64,000 nt of DNA from an uncultured Isosphaeraceae bacterium (GTDB lineage Bacteria; Planctomycetota; Planctomycetia; Isosphaerales; Isosphaeraceae): NCBI GenBank assembly GCA_945957605.1, contig CAMFLR010000003.1, positions 1-64,000 of the forward strand. Reading direction: 5' to 3'. Made by a program: the position numbers and the translations under genes. Of this stretch, positions 32,264 to 41,795 are shown in pieces (the first letter of the stretch is position 1; each line of letters opens with the position of its first letter). The notes under the pieces were generated by a model that made no database searches, was not told the DNA's origin, and was given only the letters and a program-made list of their open reading frames with translations.

Positions 32264-35200
32264 TCAGTCGGTGTCGATCGCAAAAACCTGAATGAATCCG
32301 GTTTTCGTGCGATTTCCGCCACCCACCACAACGGCTCGACCATCAGGTGAGAACGCGACGGTTTCAGGGTTGGACCAAATCCCGCCATGGGTCAGGTCGA
32401 AAACTTCCTTGCCTGTCGCAGCGTCGTAGACTTTTATGTTCAAACGCATGCCGCCGCAAGCGGCGAGTCGCTTGCCATCGGTGGAGAACTGAACCGACGT
32501 TGGGTCGACGTGGTTGATTTCGAGCTGCGTGATGCGAGAGGTAATCGCTCCAGTTTGTTCGGAAATCTCGACGCCTTTGTTGCGTCCACCGGCGAGTTTT
32601 TTGCCGTCGGGCGAGAGTGCGAGTGCGCGATAAGAGCTATTCATCGTGGTGGGATCGTCGGGGATGCGGTAGTCGCCGCGTGCTTCGCCAGCGGGCGACC
32701 AGAGACGCACGACCCCTTCCGATCCAGCGGTCCGGAAGGCTGAGCCATCGGCCAGCCAGGTAATCGCGCGAATTGCACAAAGCCCGAAGCTGGTGTCAAC
32801 AGTGACTTCGCGCAGCATGGTCCTCGTGTCGAGATTCCACATGATCACGCTGGGGCCGTATCCGCCGCTGACGAGCGTTTTGCCGTCGGGCGAGACTGCG
32901 AGTGTGAGCACTGCTTGCGTGTGGCCTTTCAGCCGATGCGTCAATCGCGCAGAGGCGACATCCCAGACTTCGAGGTCGACGGGGTGATCGTGATGATTCG
33001 CATCGCTAAAGTTTGACACGAGTGATTTGCCATCGGGCAGGAATTGCAGGCTGCAAGCCCATCCCGAGTCATTCAAAATCTTGCCGACGCGGGGGAGCGT
33101 TGATTTGAGCGAACCATTCGTCAAGTCGTAGATGCGAATATCACCACTTTCGCATCCGGCAGCGACCAATTTGCCATCGGGCGAAACCGCAATTTGCAGC
33201 ACGGCCTCTCCAGCGATTTCGATCGATCGCGCGGGCTCGGGAAACAACGAGGAAATGCGTGATTTCGCGCCTGACGACGCGGATTTGGACCGAATGGTGA
33301 CCATCTCTTCGAGCGGTTGCTGGCCGGGAAGTGCGCGAGATTCGCTGAGCGGAGAGGGTGACGGCGGCTTGATCTCGGTTGGTTTTGGATTTTGAGGAGG
33401 CGCCTGCGATTGAAGTGATTTCAGCTCGGCTTGCAGGCGAGCGATTTCCTTTTGAATATCGTCGATTTTCTTCTCGGTGTCGGGGTTCTTCGACAGCGGG
33501 CCGTAGAGCTTGTGATAGTAATCGAGGAGGTTTTGATGTTTCTTCTGCCGCTCTTCATAGAATGCTTTCCTGTTAATCAGGAATTTATCGTCGCCGCTAC
33601 GGGCTACACTCTTCGCTCTCTTGTAGATCGCAGATGCCGTATCTAATTCAGCTTTCGATTTCTCGAGTTTGCCCTCGATATCTTTGACGCCGGGACAGTC
33701 GAGCAACTTTCCCTTGTCATCTTCCAGTCGCGCGTTGGGAGCTTGATGACAGTCTATGCATGCCGACTTGTTAATTGGCGCGTTCGCAAGTCCCTGATGG
33801 TTTGAAAGTAGAAACTGCAGACCACGAATGGACGCTTCTACCTGGGCGGCGTCGCGTCGGACAAGCGGATCGGCGAGCTGATCTCCGGCCGCTCCTGGCT
33901 GAAGCGCGACGATGAGCTTCACGTCGATTTGAATCAGCGCCGAGATTTTGAGCTCAAGCCCGTCTGGAATCTTGGTTGATTTCTTGAGGCGACCGAGGCT
34001 TGCGGAAAATGCAGTAAGGTCGCGCGGTGGGTTCAGAGCGGTTCCGGATATGGCTTCGACAACCGCGTCGCCGATGGTCATTCCGGGCTTTGCGTCGGCG
34101 GCGTTCGCAGCGAGATCGAAGACGATTTGATACTCGCGATGAACTCTATCAAGCTCGAGCTCCACAGGCTTGATCGCTTGCACGATCGCTGCCTGATCGA
34201 AGACGATTTTTGTTGCGTTTGGATCGTTCCTCCCGTTCGAGGATCCGTCGAACCAAAGCACAAGCGGAGTCTTATCGTTGGGCTTGCGATCGTCGGAGAT
34301 CGCAGTCGTCCATTCGTCGCGGAACCGAAGCCACTGGCGTTCGATTTTGTCGAGTTCGTCAACAATTTGTTCGACGTGAGCGGTCGGGGAGAGCTTGAGC
34401 GAAGCACGAACGGTGGCATCGCGCGAACCAAAGCGCCTGAGATCAGCGCCCAGGCCGCGGAGCCGCACGAGATCCCCTTTCAACGATTCGATGCGGGTGA
34501 TGGCAGACGATTTCGCTCCGCCCTGTTGCGCCGATTTTGCCGCAAGCTGGCTGATTACCTGGTTGGCCTGTTCATGCTCCACGATGTAAAGCTGCTGAAG
34601 TGCGATATCGAGCGTGCTCATCGATTTGGTCGTATTCGTCCGGAGACGGACGATGGTGTCGGCCATTGACTCGAACGCTGGAAGTTGACCGCCTTTGATT
34701 TCCCGCCCCGCGGCGATGAAGGCGTCGACCGTTGAAATCTTCGGCTGCTTTTCCGCCAGGGCGGCCATGTGTCGAAACACAACTTGCAGTTCTTGATGTA
34801 GACGGACGAATTGCATTTCGAGCGTTTCAAACTCGCGAATTGCAACGTCGAGCGTGGGGTCTGTCGCACTTGCTTTTCGCAGCCGCGACCCGATATTGAT
34901 GACGAGTCGTTCGGAATCGCATGTCAAAAAGAACACCTCGGCCAATTTGTCGGCAATTGTTTTGCGATCGGCCGCGGGTACCTGAACCAATTGCGAGAGT
35001 TGCGAACCGCGCTCCGTGATTTGACCGAGCTTGTCTTTGAGGCCGTTAACGATTCGATTGAGCGCGTCGAGGTTGAATGGGTCGGAACCTGGCGGTGATT
35101 TCGCTATCGGCTCTGACTTCGCAGGGCTGGCAAAAGGATCGCGCTTGGCGGCGTCGAGCTCGACCTTGTTCTTCAAAAAGCTCTGGAAATCAGCCTCGAA

Positions 35201-36859
35201 TTGCTTCTGGCTGACATATCCCTTGAGGAACATATTGCGGCTCCACTCAAGGCGGTCTGCCGCGCGATTAAGATCGGCCTGCGCCAGCGCGAGTTGTCCC
35301 GCCGCCACGTCGTCGATGGGCTTGTTGGTCGCAGGACGAGCTTCAGCCTTCTCAATTACGGGCGCTGTATCGGCCGGTTCGAAACTCACCTCGACCGTTT
35401 CCACACCACCACGGCTGATAGTGACGGGCTTCTCGATTTGCTTGCCGTTTCGCGTTCCCACCACCTTGTGCAGGCCAGGGCTCACGCGAATTTCCTCGGG
35501 CCCTGCACCGGTGATTACGAGATCCTTGTCATCGACGCGCACCTTGATGTTGGGATCATTCACTGTCACCTTGAGCGTGCCTTCCGCCGTGGTGAAGCGA
35601 ATCACCGTGCTGAGCACTTTTGTGACACCCGTCGCTTCCGCAGCGCCCAGTCCGCAAATTGCCAGCAGGGCGATTGCGGCGGCGAGCATTACCTTGTGTC
35701 GCGCTGGACGTTTTTTGGGCGGATCGGCAATTTCCGGCGGTAAGGGGACAACCGTTGGCTCGTGTACATAGGCCAGGCAGCGCGAAAGGAGATCGGCTAC
35801 TTCGGTTGCTGACTGGTAGCGGTCGGCCGGATTTTTGGCGTGCAGCTTCGTCACGATGCGTTCGAGCCAGGTGGGAACCGTGGGGTTGAGCTCGCGAATC
35901 GATCGTGGCGTGTCTTCGCTGACGCGTCGTAACACGGCCGGCGTTGAATCGGCGCGGAAGGGGGCGCGGCCGGTGCAAAGTGCGTAGAGCACGCTGCCCA
36001 GGCTGAAGAGATCGGCGCGATGATCGGCGGGCTCGCCGCGTGCCTGCTCGGGCGACATATATTGCGGAGTTCCGGCCACCACTCCGCTCTGCGTGAGACT
36101 GGCGTCATCGACGGCGCGGGCGAGGCCGAAGTCGGTGATTTTCACGCGCTCGACGCAGTTTTCGAGCAAGATATTTGATGGTTTGATATCACGATGGATC
36201 AATCCAACCGCATGCGCGGCTGCGAGCCCTGACGCAGTTTGAATGCCGATTCGGAGAATTTCTTCGAGTTCGAGTGCGCCGGTCTGGTCGATACGATCTT
36301 GCAGCGAGCGTCCCGACACCAATTGCATCACGAGGTAGGGGAGGCCGCCCGAAGCATCGACGCTGTGAATGGCGACGATATGATCATGGCTGATTGCAGC
36401 TGCTGCTTGGGCTTCTCGCGCAAATCGGCGTCTAGCGGTCGCGCTCGTCGCGAGTTGAGGGGCAAGTATCTTGATCGCCACATGGCGGTTCAGGGCCGAG
36501 TCGATTCCACGCACGACCAGTCCCATACCGCCGCGACCTAGGACGGAGACAACCTCGTAGGGACCAAGGCGGCCGAGGTGTTCGGGGTTGTCGGACGTGG
36601 CGAGGAAGTCGAGTGTGGCGGCGTCGGGCTCGGGTTTGCGCGGGTCGGTGTTGGTTCGGGTGTGGTCGGCTTCGTCGCCCAGAAAACGGCGAGCCTCGCG
36701 CCACCAGACGCTTCGGGCCGCCATGGCATCGAGCGTGCCTCGGCAACTCGCGCAGTCGTCGAGATGCATCGCGAGTTCGGCCTGGTCATCTTCGTCGAGC
36801 CGGTCGTCGAGCAGGTGCCGCAGCCGGTTCGGGTCGCACGGATCGGACGGAATGCGCAT
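32264..36859 (-). CDS. Giant Ser/Thr kinase with zinc finger, CxxCH motif and WD40 repeats
   Basis: This 1531-residue protein has: an anti-sigma-type zinc finger (His32-x3-Cys36-x2-Cys39); a kinase domain (about 100-365) with GRGGMG (108-113), Lys130, HRDIKPSN (222-229) and DFG (243-245); one membrane helix (about 390-407); a PEGA-like beta domain; a long helical region; a single CIDCH motif (1034-1038) that could bind c-type haem; a coiled coil (about 1120-1160); and a WD40-like propeller (about 1200-1531). All parts after the helix should be outside the cytoplasm, where haem attachment takes place. It starts 34 bp after an ECF sigma factor, so the zinc finger may hold that sigma factor. Confidence 0.93.
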   Translation of the reverse strand: MRIPSDPCDPNRLRHLLDDRLDEDDQAELAMHLDDCASCRGTLDAMAARSVWWREARRFLGDEADHTRTNTDPRKPEPDAATLDFLATSDNPEHLGRLGPYEVVSVLGRGGMGLVVRGIDSALNRHVAIKILAPQLATSATARRRFAREAQAAAAISHDHIVAIHSVDASGGLPYLVMQLVSGRSLQDRIDQTGALELEEILRIGIQTASGLAAAHAVGLIHRDIKPSNILLENCVERVKITDFGLARAVDDASLTQSGVVAGTPQYMSPEQARGEPADHRADLFSLGSVLYALCTGRAPFRADSTPAVLRRVSEDTPRSIRELNPTVPTWLERIVTKLHAKNPADRYQSATEVADLLSRCLAYVHEPTVVPLPPEIADPPKKRPARHKVMLAAAIALLAICGLGAAEATGVTKVLSTVIRFTTAEGTLKVTVNDPNIKVRVDDKDLVITGAGPEEIRVSPGLHKVVGTRNGKQIEKPVTISRGGVETVEVSFEPADTAPVIEKAEARPATNKPIDDVAAGQLALAQADLNRAADRLEWSRNMFLKGYVSQKQFEADFQSFLKNKVELDAAKRDPFASPAKSEPIAKSPPGSDPFNLDALNRIVNGLKDKLGQITERGSQLSQLVQVPAADRKTIADKLAEVFFLTCDSERLVINIGSRLRKASATDPTLDVAIREFETLEMQFVRLHQELQVVFRHMAALAEKQPKISTVDAFIAAGREIKGGQLPAFESMADTIVRLRTNTTKSMSTLDIALQQLYIVEHEQANQVISQLAAKSAQQGGAKSSAITRIESLKGDLVRLRGLGADLRRFGSRDATVRASLKLSPTAHVEQIVDELDKIERQWLRFRDEWTTAISDDRKPNDKTPLVLWFDGSSNGRNDPNATKIVFDQAAIVQAIKPVELELDRVHREYQIVFDLAANAADAKPGMTIGDAVVEAISGTALNPPRDLTAFSASLGRLKKSTKIPDGLELKISALIQIDVKLIVALQPGAAGDQLADPLVRRDAAQVEASIRGLQFLLSNHQGLANAPINKSACIDCHQAPNARLEDDKGKLLDCPGVKDIEGKLEKSKAELDTASAIYKRAKSVARSGDDKFLINRKAFYEERQKKHQNLLDYYHKLYGPLSKNPDTEKKIDDIQKEIARLQAELKSLQSQAPPQNPKPTEIKPPSPSPLSESRALPGQQPLEEMVTIRSKSASSGAKSRISSLFPEPARSIEIAGEAVLQIAVSPDGKLVAAGCESGDIRIYDLTNGSLKSTLPRVGKILNDSGWACSLQFLPDGKSLVSNFSDANHHDHPVDLEVWDVASARLTHRLKGHTQAVLTLAVSPDGKTLVSGGYGPSVIMWNLDTRTMLREVTVDTSFGLCAIRAITWLADGSAFRTAGSEGVVRLWSPAGEARGDYRIPDDPTTMNSSYRALALSPDGKKLAGGRNKGVEISEQTGAITSRITQLEINHVDPTSVQFSTDGKRLAACGGMRLNIKVYDAATGKEVFDLTHGGIWSNPETVAFSPDGRAVVVGGGNRTKTGFIQVFAIDTD

Positions 36860-36893
36860 TGGCGGTGTCTCCGTGAATCGGCGAGTGCCTAGG

Positions 36894-37490
36894 TCACTTT
36901 CCCTCGACGTGTTCGATGGTCGCCTTCAGCCGCGCGAGCACGCGGCTACGAGCGATGTACACCGAACCGACCGTTTGGCCGAGGGTTTCGGCCACTTGCT
37001 TGGCGGGCAGGCCATCGACGGCGGTGAGCCAGAACGCGCGCCAGGTTGGCTCGCGAAACTCGTCGCGCACGTGGTCGGCGGCCCAGCGGAAAATCCGGCG
37101 GCGATACTCCTCATCGAACAGCAGCGACTCCGCGCCATCTGGTGCGGGAATCGCTTCGAGGAGGAGTTTCATGTCGGAGTCTCCGCTGCCTCGGGGGTGA
37201 CGTTTCTGGTTGACGAGCAGGTTGACCATCAGGTTGCGGGCGATCCGAAATAGCCAGGCACGAAACGACCCCCGCGCAGGGTCGGGATCCCACTGGTCGA
37301 TCGCCGAAGCCACCGTCCGAAACACTTCTTGTGTCAGGTCGGCAGCGTCGGCTTCCTGAAAACCCTTGAGCCGCGCGAGGCGATGCACGAGCGGGCCATA
37401 GATTTCCAGGAATTCGCTCCATGCGCGTTCGTCACGCGGGTCGCGAATGCGCACTAGCAAACTCGGCCGCGTGATCGGCGTTTCGTCCAT
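36894..37490 (-). CDS. ECF RNA polymerase sigma factor
   Basis: A 198-residue sigma factor with region 2 (DAADLTQEVFRTVASAI, then FRAWLFRIARNLMVNLL) and region 4 (LPAKQVAETLGQTVGSVYIARSRVLARLK, a helix-turn-helix). It belongs to the group of ECF factors that sit beside kinases in planctomycetes. I chose the ATG at 37490, after a GGAGGG box. The kinase gene follows immediately, and its N-terminal zinc finger is a candidate anti-sigma domain. Confidence 0.93.
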   Translation of the reverse strand: MDETPITRPSLLVRIRDPRDERAWSEFLEIYGPLVHRLARLKGFQEADAADLTQEVFRTVASAIDQWDPDPARGSFRAWLFRIARNLMVNLLVNQKRHPRGSGDSDMKLLLEAIPAPDGAESLLFDEEYRRRIFRWAADHVRDEFREPTWRAFWLTAVDGLPAKQVAETLGQTVGSVYIARSRVLARLKATIEHVEGK

Positions 37491-37808
37491 AAACGAATCG
37501 TCCCTCCACAGAGAGACACAACGCACCCACCGAAATCTTTCAGAGATTGTGCCAGAATTTTGGTTTGGTTGGCCAGTTTTGTGAGTTTTTGAGTGCGTGT
37601 ATGCGATCTAACAGGTGCAAATGTTACTTGACTGCATGATAGAACGACGGCAGCGACGACATGGTCTTAAGTGATTTGTCAGCCCCAAGTTTTCGGAGCT
37701 GGTGGCCGAAGAATGGACTGAAAAAAGCGAAGGGTGCCCTGGGGTTTCAGGCTTAGCCCTCCAACCCCAGGCACCCGTAGATTGAACTTCGAAAAAGAGC
37801 TTGGCAGG
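37491..37808. other. Spacer upstream of the sigma factor gene
   Basis: The 318-bp gap contains the promoter of the sigma-kinase pair (not resolved) and the terminator of the YXWGXW gene at its right end. CTGGCAC near 37550 (complement) resembles a sigma54 -24 box but the -12 GC is absent at the right distance. Nothing else seen. Confidence 0.4.
37721..37776 (-). terminator. Rho-independent terminator of the YXWGXW gene
   Basis: On the minus strand a GC-rich stem (arms 37763-37776 and 37732-37746, one bulged base, 16-nt loop) is followed by TTCGC and then six T (37721-37726). It lies 33 bp beyond the stop at 37809. Confidence 0.75.
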
Positions 37809-39527
37809 TTACTTTCTCTCGGCTCGTTTCGCTTCATTGCGTGCGGCGGACTTGGGCTGCTGTGCTCCGGGATGAGGCTGAGCGCCGGGGCGCGGTTGCG
37901 GCTGCCCACCGGGACGGGCCTGGCCACCACCGGGTTGCGTGGGGGCGTCGAAACGAGGTTCAGGCCGCGGGTTGGGATTACCCTCACGCAGTCGCGCGGC
38001 GTTTGCTTCGACCTTGGGATGCGCAGGATGCGCGGGTGGTTCGTGAGGTGCGGCGGCCTCGGCTGCACGTGGCTTGCCGTTCTCGCGGGCGTTGGGGCCG
38101 GCGCCTGGACGCGGTTGGTTTGCATTCATGAGATGTTCGGCCTGAGCGGCGCGTTGACGAGGCGGCGCGGCGACGGGCGATTTGGGCAGATCCATCGCGT
38201 GCGGTTTAAATGCTTCACCTTTGCGAGCATCGCGCATGGCGACGGCCTCGCTCCGCGCACGTTGTTGCTGGAATTGCTGAACCTGTCGCGCTTGCTGCAT
38301 TTGCTGGCGTTGCTCGGCCGCTTCGATCCGCTGGAATCTCATCCCGCCGTTTGCACCACCGTTCGCGGCGATTTTGTTGATTGGCGCGGCGAATGACGTC
38401 TGATGGATGTTGTTCACGCGGACGTTGTTCACGGTCTTGTTGATCGTGATGTTGTTCACAGTCACGTTGTTGCGCGTGATCACTTCCATCTCGCGGTACG
38501 TGTGCGGCGGCCGGGCGGCGATGTTGTTCTGGCGATAGACGTACTCTTCGCGAATCGACACGGCCCAGCGAGGGTTCGTTTGAGCGTATGTCACCGAGTA
38601 GTACGAGTAGAGCGGGTCGTAGCCGAAGCGGCTCTGATGATAGGAATACCAGGGATAAATGCCGATACCCACATAATTGCTTGCGTAATAATCGCCGAAG
38701 TAATAGGCGCGGCAGCTTGGCCGGACGAACAGGCTGACCATCAGGCCGTCGCTAACGATGCCGATCGTCGGTTGATAGACATACGCAGGCTGCAGGTAGA
38801 CCGGTTGGGTGTAATAGACTGGCGCGAACATCTGGCCGCGGGTGGCGATGGGGCGATCCCAATAACCTTCGGTGAAGATATAGCCGCTGGGGGTCCAGAC
38901 GTACTGAGCCGGCACCCAGACCCAGTTGGGCTGAGGGTTCACCCAGAAGCCCGGTCGCCAGAAGTATTGATTGTCTTGCCAAACCCAGTTGCCGGGAGCC
39001 CAGATGGCACCGGCGACCGGCGAGGGGGAATTCGGGCCGTTTTCGAGGCTGGCCGGTGGCGCGGCGAGGTATTGGGCCTGGTTGGATTGTTCGGCCATCC
39101 AGGTTCCGGGCGCCCACTGCACGCCGCCGGCGACCTGATGCCAGTAGCCGGGTACCCACTGCCGGCCGGGAGGAATATTGCGCCAGACACCGCTGATCCA
39201 GAGGTAGTCGTTACGCGTGTCGTCCCAGGCCCAGTAGCCCGGAATCCAGGCGATGTTCGCCCCTTCGGGCTTCTGGTCGGGTGGGAGTTCTTGAATGGGT
39301 TGAGGCGGCGGTTGCGAGATGACGGGGCCGGGCTTGGGGTCGTAAACCACGGGACCGGCGAAGGCTTCGTGAACGGGGCCGCGTGTGAGGACCTGGGCAG
39401 CCTCGGGGGCTCCCGCTGGTCCAGGAGGAGGCGGTGGAGCGTTGGGATCTTGCGCGACCGACGGCCGGCTAACGAGGCAGAGGGAAAGCAAAATCGCACT
39501 GAGAGCGAATGGCCGTCGGTGACTCAT
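37809..39527 (-). CDS. Secreted YXWGXW-repeat protein with basic, Pro-rich tail
   Basis: The 572-residue protein has a signal peptide (to about SRPSVAQDP, residue 26), then at least six aromatic repeats of the W-x-PG-x-W type (WIPGYWAW, WVPGYWHQ, WAPGTW, WAPGNWVW, WRPGFWVN, YIFTEGYWDRP) over about 85-270. A Tyr-rich segment follows (YYFGDYYASNYVGIGIYPWYSYH), then Asn/Val-rich short repeats (NNVTVNNITINKTVNNVRVNN), and a long Ala/Pro/Arg/Lys tail. Proteins with these repeats are common in planctomycetes and are thought to be cell-envelope components. The start follows from the signal peptide. Two TGCTTAC/GTAAGCA inverted repeats lie just upstream. Confidence 0.85.
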   Translation of the reverse strand: MSHRRPFALSAILLSLCLVSRPSVAQDPNAPPPPPGPAGAPEAAQVLTRGPVHEAFAGPVVYDPKPGPVISQPPPQPIQELPPDQKPEGANIAWIPGYWAWDDTRNDYLWISGVWRNIPPGRQWVPGYWHQVAGGVQWAPGTWMAEQSNQAQYLAAPPASLENGPNSPSPVAGAIWAPGNWVWQDNQYFWRPGFWVNPQPNWVWVPAQYVWTPSGYIFTEGYWDRPIATRGQMFAPVYYTQPVYLQPAYVYQPTIGIVSDGLMVSLFVRPSCRAYYFGDYYASNYVGIGIYPWYSYHQSRFGYDPLYSYYSVTYAQTNPRWAVSIREEYVYRQNNIAARPPHTYREMEVITRNNVTVNNITINKTVNNVRVNNIHQTSFAAPINKIAANGGANGGMRFQRIEAAEQRQQMQQARQVQQFQQQRARSEAVAMRDARKGEAFKPHAMDLPKSPVAAPPRQRAAQAEHLMNANQPRPGAGPNARENGKPRAAEAAAPHEPPAHPAHPKVEANAARLREGNPNPRPEPRFDAPTQPGGGQARPGGQPQPRPGAQPHPGAQQPKSAARNEAKRAERK

Positions 39528-39574
39528 GGGTGAGGAATCCTTGAGCGTTGAATGATGCGGGGGGACGGACGCAG

Positions 39575-39670
39575 TGCTTACACGAAACGCGTAAGCATGC
39601 GAATGATTGTAAAATTGCAAAATCGAGCATAATTTGGGAAGTACATGCTTACTCTGGTTTGGCGTAAGCA
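39575..39670. promoter_or_regulatory. Pair of TGCTTAC-N9/11-GTAAGCA inverted repeats
   Basis: Two copies of the same dyad occur upstream of the YXWGXW gene: TGCTTAC (39575-39581) with GTAAGCA (39591-39597), and TGCTTAC (39646-39652) with GTAAGCA (39664-39670). All four half-sites are exact and the dyad centres are 72 bp apart, close to seven helical turns. A dimeric regulator binding two operators, perhaps by looping, is the simplest reading. Confidence 0.7.
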
Positions 39671-39728
39671 GGGCCCCGGTTAAATCGCTCGTTTCTTGTC
39701 GTCTGCCACCAAAAATCACTACGTGTGA

Positions 39729-40529
39729 CTAGCGGTTTTCGTTTGCGACATTCGAGACGCGGACAACCGAGGTGTCGCCGGAAGCAATCGCTTCGCCGTT
39801 CACCTTGTGCCAGGCGTGCCATGCGCGATCGAGCTCGCGGACGTTGTCGAACGCGTAGTGCGACTTCGCGGCGCTATCCCAGCCCGACTTCATGCCGTCG
39901 CGCACGAATTCGAGGAAGCGGGGGCGTCCGCCCATTTCGATGAGGAAGCGCGAGACCGAGTATCCCTGGCCGTAAAAGCCCATCAGGTCGCGCGGATAGT
40001 CTTCCATCGTGAACAATCGGCCGAGCGGGAAATTGCCGCGGCGATTGAGCAGGTTGATGACGATGCGATCATGCCGCTGATGTTCGAGGCTGTCTTCGCT
40101 CAGCAGCGACGCCCCTTCATCGGCCCAGCGCGGCATGGGGCAACCGAAGAATCCGGCGAAAATGGTGTGCGTGACCTCGTGCGGCAGGGCCGACGCGAGG
40201 ATGCGATCGAGCCGACCTTCGACGGACATTTCCTGGTCGGAAACTTTGCCGCCCGCGAAGCCGAACGAAGTGATGCCGCCCGCCTCTCCGGCGGTGAGCT
40301 TCACCTTGATGGGGCAGGGGGCAGACCAGGGGGGTAGCGTTTCACCCAGCCACGCTTTTGCGAGCGCGGCACGGCAGGCCTCGGCGTGTTCGCCCACTTG
40401 TCGGGCGATCTCCGCCGATGGGGCTTCGATTGTGAAATTTGTTGAGCGATAGACGGCACTGCCGCCTGCGCCCATGCTGAGGGGGAGCAGCAAGACCAAA
40501 AGGAACACGGGTTTGCGGCAAGAATCCAT
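39729..40529 (-). CDS. Secreted HExxH metallopeptidase-like protein
   Basis: A 266-residue exported protein with a signal peptide (residues 1-23) and a zincin motif HEVTH (117-121), followed by RWADEG with Glu138 about 17 residues later, as expected for the third zinc ligand of gluzincins. This matches the planctomycete peptidase-MA-like/DUF1570-type families. The ATG at 40529 has GGGAGG 9 nt upstream. Substrate unknown. It is followed on the same strand by the YXWGXW gene after about 200 bp and may not share a promoter with it. Confidence 0.75.
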   Translation of the reverse strand: MDSCRKPVFLLVLLLPLSMGAGGSAVYRSTNFTIEAPSAEIARQVGEHAEACRAALAKAWLGETLPPWSAPCPIKVKLTAGEAGGITSFGFAGGKVSDQEMSVEGRLDRILASALPHEVTHTIFAGFFGCPMPRWADEGASLLSEDSLEHQRHDRIVINLLNRRGNFPLGRLFTMEDYPRDLMGFYGQGYSVSRFLIEMGGRPRFLEFVRDGMKSGWDSAAKSHYAFDNVRELDRAWHAWHKVNGEAIASGDTSVVRVSNVANENR

Positions 40530-40679
40530 TTGCCACGATCCTCCCTGATGTCGCGGCGGCGCGAGTGCGGCGGCCGCTCTCCATCCCTGCGAGTGGGGCG
40601 CAAATCCCTGCACCCCGGCTCAATCGTCCCCAAACTTTAATCAATCTCGGACCGTCTGTCGCCCCCAAAGAGCGGGTGC

Positions 40680-41711
40680 TTAGCGCGACATCAGTCGCCA
40701 TCCGTTCACGTCAACCTCGAGATAATCGCTGCCGGCGTGGGCGTCGTAGACTTCGTGCATCTCGGCGATCGAGTCAAAAAAGCCGACGATGAACGCTGCC
40801 GAGAACTGCTGCTTCGCCTTGATTGGCCGCCCGCCGAATTCCTCGATCATGCAGACATATCCGCGTTGATGACACCACGCTTCGCTGACAGCGGAGCTTC
40901 GAAGCGTCATTCCGGCGAGCCAGGGACCCGATGCGCCAGTTTTCGGGTCGCGAATGTGATAGGCGCGAATGAGGCGGCGGGGGATGTTCGCGGGATCGGC
41001 GGGACGAACGTAACGAAACTTGTCGTCGGGTGCGAAATTGTTGATGAACTCAGATGACGGGATTGGTTTTTCGCCGAGATAGCTCAGGTAGACTTCACTA
41101 AATGTATCGCCGTGATTGTGCTTGATATGCCCTGGCATGTCGATTCGCAAGAATAACGAATCGCTGTCGTTCGCCGAAGTGATGCGATCGGACGAGATGA
41201 AGTAGCGCTTGCCGGCGGGGAAGACGAGAATTTGATCCCACTTCGAGCCGGTGTTCTTGCCTGGCGCGGCGATCTTGTAGGTGAAATCCTGGGTGATCGC
41301 GATGAAGTCGGAGCCTGTGATGGTGCGAGCGGTCAGCGATTTTGCCTTCGTGCAGATTTGCGGACCTTCGATGCTTCGCTTGGCGATTTTGCCATGATGG
41401 GGATTATTGAACTCGTAGACAAGTTCGCGATCAAGCTTGTCGCGATACGATTCGTCGCTGCCGGGTTCCATCAACCAGTCGACGATATCGAGCCCGAAGC
41501 CGAGGTCGTGTGCGCCGGTCTTACGATCGACGAGCGATCCGGCCGAGACGCCACTGACGTAGCCAGTCGTCTTGATCGTGGCGGTGAGGGCGTCGGTTTC
41601 GATGAAGAGTGCACCTGGAGCTTCTCGGACCTGAAGCCGGTCCGCGCCGTGCGCGGCTGAGTAACCCAGGCCGAGCATGACGCTAATGATTCCGAGTTGT
41701 TTCCAGCGCAT
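40680..41711 (-). CDS. Secreted protein of unknown function
   Basis: A 343-residue protein with a signal peptide (to about AAHGADR, residue 24). The mature part is rich in beta strands (ALFIETDALTATIKTTGYVSG; KRYFISSDRITSANDSDSLFLRIDMPGH) with conserved-looking Asp/His residues, and resembles planctomycete secreted proteins that have no assigned function. No catalytic motif recognised. A galactose-mutarotase-like or polysaccharide-binding fold is possible. The start ATG is the first in frame and gives a good signal peptide. Confidence 0.7.
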   Translation of the reverse strand: MRWKQLGIISVMLGLGYSAAHGADRLQVREAPGALFIETDALTATIKTTGYVSGVSAGSLVDRKTGAHDLGFGLDIVDWLMEPGSDESYRDKLDRELVYEFNNPHHGKIAKRSIEGPQICTKAKSLTARTITGSDFIAITQDFTYKIAAPGKNTGSKWDQILVFPAGKRYFISSDRITSANDSDSLFLRIDMPGHIKHNHGDTFSEVYLSYLGEKPIPSSEFINNFAPDDKFRYVRPADPANIPRRLIRAYHIRDPKTGASGPWLAGMTLRSSAVSEAWCHQRGYVCMIEEFGGRPIKAKQQFSAAFIVGFFDSIAEMHEVYDAHAGSDYLEVDVNGWRLMSR

Positions 41712-41795
41712 TAGTTGCCCCCTCGCAGGCTAATAGTTCAATCGCACCGATTATGTGAGGCAGGCGGCTGTTAAACAATCGTGCTCTTTTTGGTC

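Noticed and set aside
37540-37560. CTGGCAC (minus strand) as sigma54 -24 box of the ECF sigma gene
   Set aside because: No GC pair at the required distance.
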